A program made the position numbers and the translations under genes. A model generated the notes under the pieces. It saw only the letters and a list, made by a program, of their open reading frames with translations, made no database searches and was not told the origin of the DNA. From an uncultured Collinsella sp. (GTDB lineage Bacteria > Actinomycetota > Coriobacteriia > Coriobacteriales > Coriobacteriaceae), in the NCBI GenBank assembly GCA_900764955.1, contig CAAFPY010000002.1:1-35926 (forward strand): a DNA stretch of 35,926 nucleotides. The letters run 5' to 3'. This document shows positions 34,050 through 35,926 of the stretch, piece by piece. Every line of letters begins with the position of its first letter. Position 1 is the first letter of the stretch.

Positions 34050-35312
34050 CTATAGCACCGTGCCCTCAGGCAGGTCGACTCGCACGACATCCACGACATC
34101 GCCCGCCTTGAGGTCGCACGGCCCTTCGTCAATACGCAGCAGACAGTTGGCCCGCTGCATCGTGCCGAGCAGCGCCGAATTCTGCGTCTTGGCCTCGGTC
34201 ACCAACAGCTCACCGGTCTCGGGGTCGCGCAAAACCGTGGCGCGATCGAAGAAGCGGCGATGCTGTCGCTTTTTCACGCCGTGCGTCAATATCGCCTGCT
34301 GCACGGGACGCGTACCCTCGGCAAAGCCGCGCATCTTGCGGATCGCGGGGCGGGCGAGCATCTCAAAGCCCACATACGCCGCCGCGGGATTGCCCGAAAG
34401 CCCCAAATACGGCTTGCCCCCAAGCAGGCCAAACGTGATGGCTTTGCCAGGACGCATCGAGATGCGGTCGAAGAGCACCTCGCCCTCGCGCCGGACGAGC
34501 GCCGTCACGTAGTCGTAATCGCCCGCAGAGGCGCCGCCGCTCGTAATGACAAAATCGCACTCCTGCACGGCGCGATGCACCAGCTCGGCAATCGCCTGCT
34601 CATCATCGGGCGCAATGCCATAGAACACCGGCTCGGCGCCGGCATCGAGCGCTTCGGCCATCAACGCCGACGAGTTGGAGTCGCGAATCTGCCCGCGCGC
34701 CGGCAGCTCACCCGGCGCGACCAGCTCCGTGCCCAGCGAGATAATGCCCACACGCGGCGCGGCATGCACCTTCACGCTCGCATACCCGGCGCTCGCCAGC
34801 AGGCCAGCGCCGGCCGGGGCCACAACCTCGCCGGCGTGCATCACAACATCGCCGACATGGGCCTCCTCGGCGGCAGAGCGAACGTTCTCCCCTACCCTGG
34901 CAGGCGCCGAGAAGCTCACGTGCGAGCCCTCGTTGCCGTCGCCGTCAAGCACCTCGACGATCTCGTATTTCACCACGGCATCGGCACCTTCGGGTACCGG
35001 CGCGCCCGTCATGATGCGGACCGTCTCGCCCACGCCGACCACGCCCTCAAAGACATGGCCCGCGGCCTCGTGTCCGATAACGTCGAGCGTCACCGGCGCC
35101 TCGCCAGATGCCTGCGCCAAGTCCGCCGAGCGCACGGCATATCCGTCCATAGCGCTGTTGGCAAACGGCGAAATGTCGATATCGGCCACCGCGTCCTCTG
35201 CCAAGGGAAGACCGGCGGCCTGCCACACGGGAATCTCGACAACTTCGGTGCGATTCACGTGCGACAAGACGATCGCCTGTGCGTCCTCCAACGGAATGAG
35301 CTTCTCAGCCAT
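34050..35312 (-). CDS. moeA: Molybdopterin molybdenumtransferase MoeA
   Basis: The 420-residue enzyme inserts molybdenum into adenylated molybdopterin. N-terminal motifs are EDAQAIVLSHV and DISPFANSAMDGYAVRS; later come GVGETVRIMTGAPVPEGAD, VITSGGASAGDYDYV, RPGKAITFGLLGGKPYLGL and GNPAAAYVGFEML, all in family order. The ATG at 35312 is preferred to a GTG two codons earlier, with GAGG five bases ahead. It begins a two-gene unit with the MoaB/Mog-type gene, a short way upstream of modABC, so uptake and cofactor steps lie side by side. Confidence 0.95.
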   Translation of the reverse strand: MAEKLIPLEDAQAIVLSHVNRTEVVEIPVWQAAGLPLAEDAVADIDISPFANSAMDGYAVRSADLAQASGEAPVTLDVIGHEAAGHVFEGVVGVGETVRIMTGAPVPEGADAVVKYEIVEVLDGDGNEGSHVSFSAPARVGENVRSAAEEAHVGDVVMHAGEVVAPAGAGLLASAGYASVKVHAAPRVGIISLGTELVAPGELPARGQIRDSNSSALMAEALDAGAEPVFYGIAPDDEQAIAELVHRAVQECDFVITSGGASAGDYDYVTALVRREGEVLFDRISMRPGKAITFGLLGGKPYLGLSGNPAAAYVGFEMLARPAIRKMRGFAEGTRPVQQAILTHGVKKRQHRRFFDRATVLRDPETGELLVTEAKTQNSALLGTMQRANCLLRIDEGPCDLKAGDVVDVVRVDLPEGTVL

Positions 35313-35487
35313 ATGCACCTCTTAATGCCACGGCGCACAACAGGAGCGCCGATTCTTTATGCTTGTCTCAGTATAATCCCCCGACGCACGACCGCGACTC
35401 GGCCTGTACCAGCAAATACACCTGTCGGTTGCAAGCCACGAAACAGAATGTAAACCAACCCACCGGCTCGTCGCGTTTACCGCGTTT

Positions 35488-35493
35488 TATAAT
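35488..35493 (+). promoter_or_regulatory. Likely -10 box of the ClC-type gene
   Basis: TATAAT lies 30 bases ahead of the plus-strand ATG at 35524. No convincing -35 stands at 16-18 bases upstream. Confidence 0.4.
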
Positions 35494-35523
35494 GCTCGTG
35501 TTGCAACCCAAAAAGAGGAACGT

Positions 35524-35926
35524 ATGGCTTTTACCGACAAACCCGAAAGCGCAAACGAGGCGCAGGATCATTCCCAGCCGCTCGACGACGGCGGCCTTTT
35601 CTCCCTTAACGACGTCATCATGGCAGGCAAGCAACAGCTCACCCGCTCCGAGCATCTCTTGGCTGCCGACACGCGCCGCAACGCCCGCAACCTACTCGCA
35701 AGCGCCAAGCTGCTCGTGCTCGTAGTTATCGTCTCGCTCGCCATGGGCGTTGCCGCTTGGGCGTTTTTGGCCTCGCTGAATATCGCGACCGACTATCGCG
35801 AGCACCATGAGTGGATTTACGCGCTGCTCCCCGTTGTGGGCGTTGCCACCGCATGGGTGTACAAAAACCACGGCCTCGCCGCCAAGCGTGGCAACAACCT
35901 GGTCATCGACTCCGCTCTGGGCACAC
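35524..35926 (+). CDS. ClC-family chloride channel/antiporter, N-terminal part (partial)
   Basis: The first 134 codons are present and the frame is open to the window edge. The ATG at 35524 has AGAGGA upstream. A soluble head of about 60 residues is followed by a first membrane helix (LLVLVVIVSLAMGVAAWAFL) and a second (ALLPVVGVATAWVYKNHG). The last visible stretch, KRGNNLVIDSALGT, fits the GNNLxID segment found early in bacterial ClC proteins. It is the only plus-strand gene and diverges from moeA. The filter motifs lie beyond the edge, so the call rests on the N-terminus. Confidence 0.7.
   Translation, partial: MAFTDKPESANEAQDHSQPLDDGGLFSLNDVIMAGKQQLTRSEHLLAADTRRNARNLLASAKLLVLVVIVSLAMGVAAWAFLASLNIATDYREHHEWIYALLPVVGVATAWVYKNHGLAAKRGNNLVIDSALGT

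Noticed and set aside
35368..35655. 95-codon minus-strand frame at the right edge
   Set aside because: It overlaps the ClC-type gene and the promoter region on the opposite strand and resembles no family.

Overview
The window looks like chromosome of a high-GC, anaerobic, gut-type actinobacterium of the Coriobacteriia, most likely Collinsella or a close relative. The reasons are GC-rich codon use, selenocysteine and molybdenum-enzyme genes together, a BspA/InlB-type giant surface protein with an LAxTG-type sorting signal, and short palindromic repeats between genes. The genus is inferred, not proven. Almost every gene is on the minus strand; only a truncated ClC-type channel gene at the right edge is on the plus strand.

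Layout, left to right. (1) 1-981: a molybdenum-hydroxylase operon, with the FAD subunit complete and the start of the next subunit cut by the window edge. (2) 1212-2567: gdhA. (3) 2830-6565: the selenocysteine machinery selA-selB-selC. The tRNA-Sec gene (UCA anticodon) lies between selB and gdhA. (4) 6752-9503: a formate/nitrite channel, tRNA-Gly and tRNA-Pro with a clear promoter, and brnQ. (5) 9622-22604: one giant surface-protein locus of about 13 kb, interrupted by a frameshift and an in-frame TGA. (6) 22731-29466: a probable seven-gene operon of two HgdB-like (double-cubane type) proteins, their ATP-dependent activase, selD, yedF, a DUF3343 gene and a NifS/SufS-like lyase. (7) 29898-35312: modABC, moaB/mog and moeA, for molybdate uptake and cofactor maturation.

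How it works together. Regions 1, 3, 4, 6 and 7 form a selenium and molybdenum neighbourhood: selenide activation (SelD), Sec-tRNA synthesis and insertion (SelA, SelB, selC), selenium delivery (YedF, lyase, DUF3343), Mo import and cofactor insertion, a formate channel and a Mo hydroxylase. SelD is itself a selenoprotein: an in-frame UGA codes residue 17, so the true start lies 60 bases upstream of the longest plain ORF.

The best candidate for an undescribed system is the operon that places an ATP-driven HgdB/HgdC-type low-potential reductase directly upstream of selD. No CoA-transferase or acyl-CoA dehydrogenase is nearby, so a selenium-related or other small-molecule reduction is as plausible as an amino-acid fermentation. 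The two gaps within its first three genes each carry a copy of the same ~100-base structured repeat with compensatory base changes. Its promoter region carries an operator-like inverted repeat and a short leader ORF.
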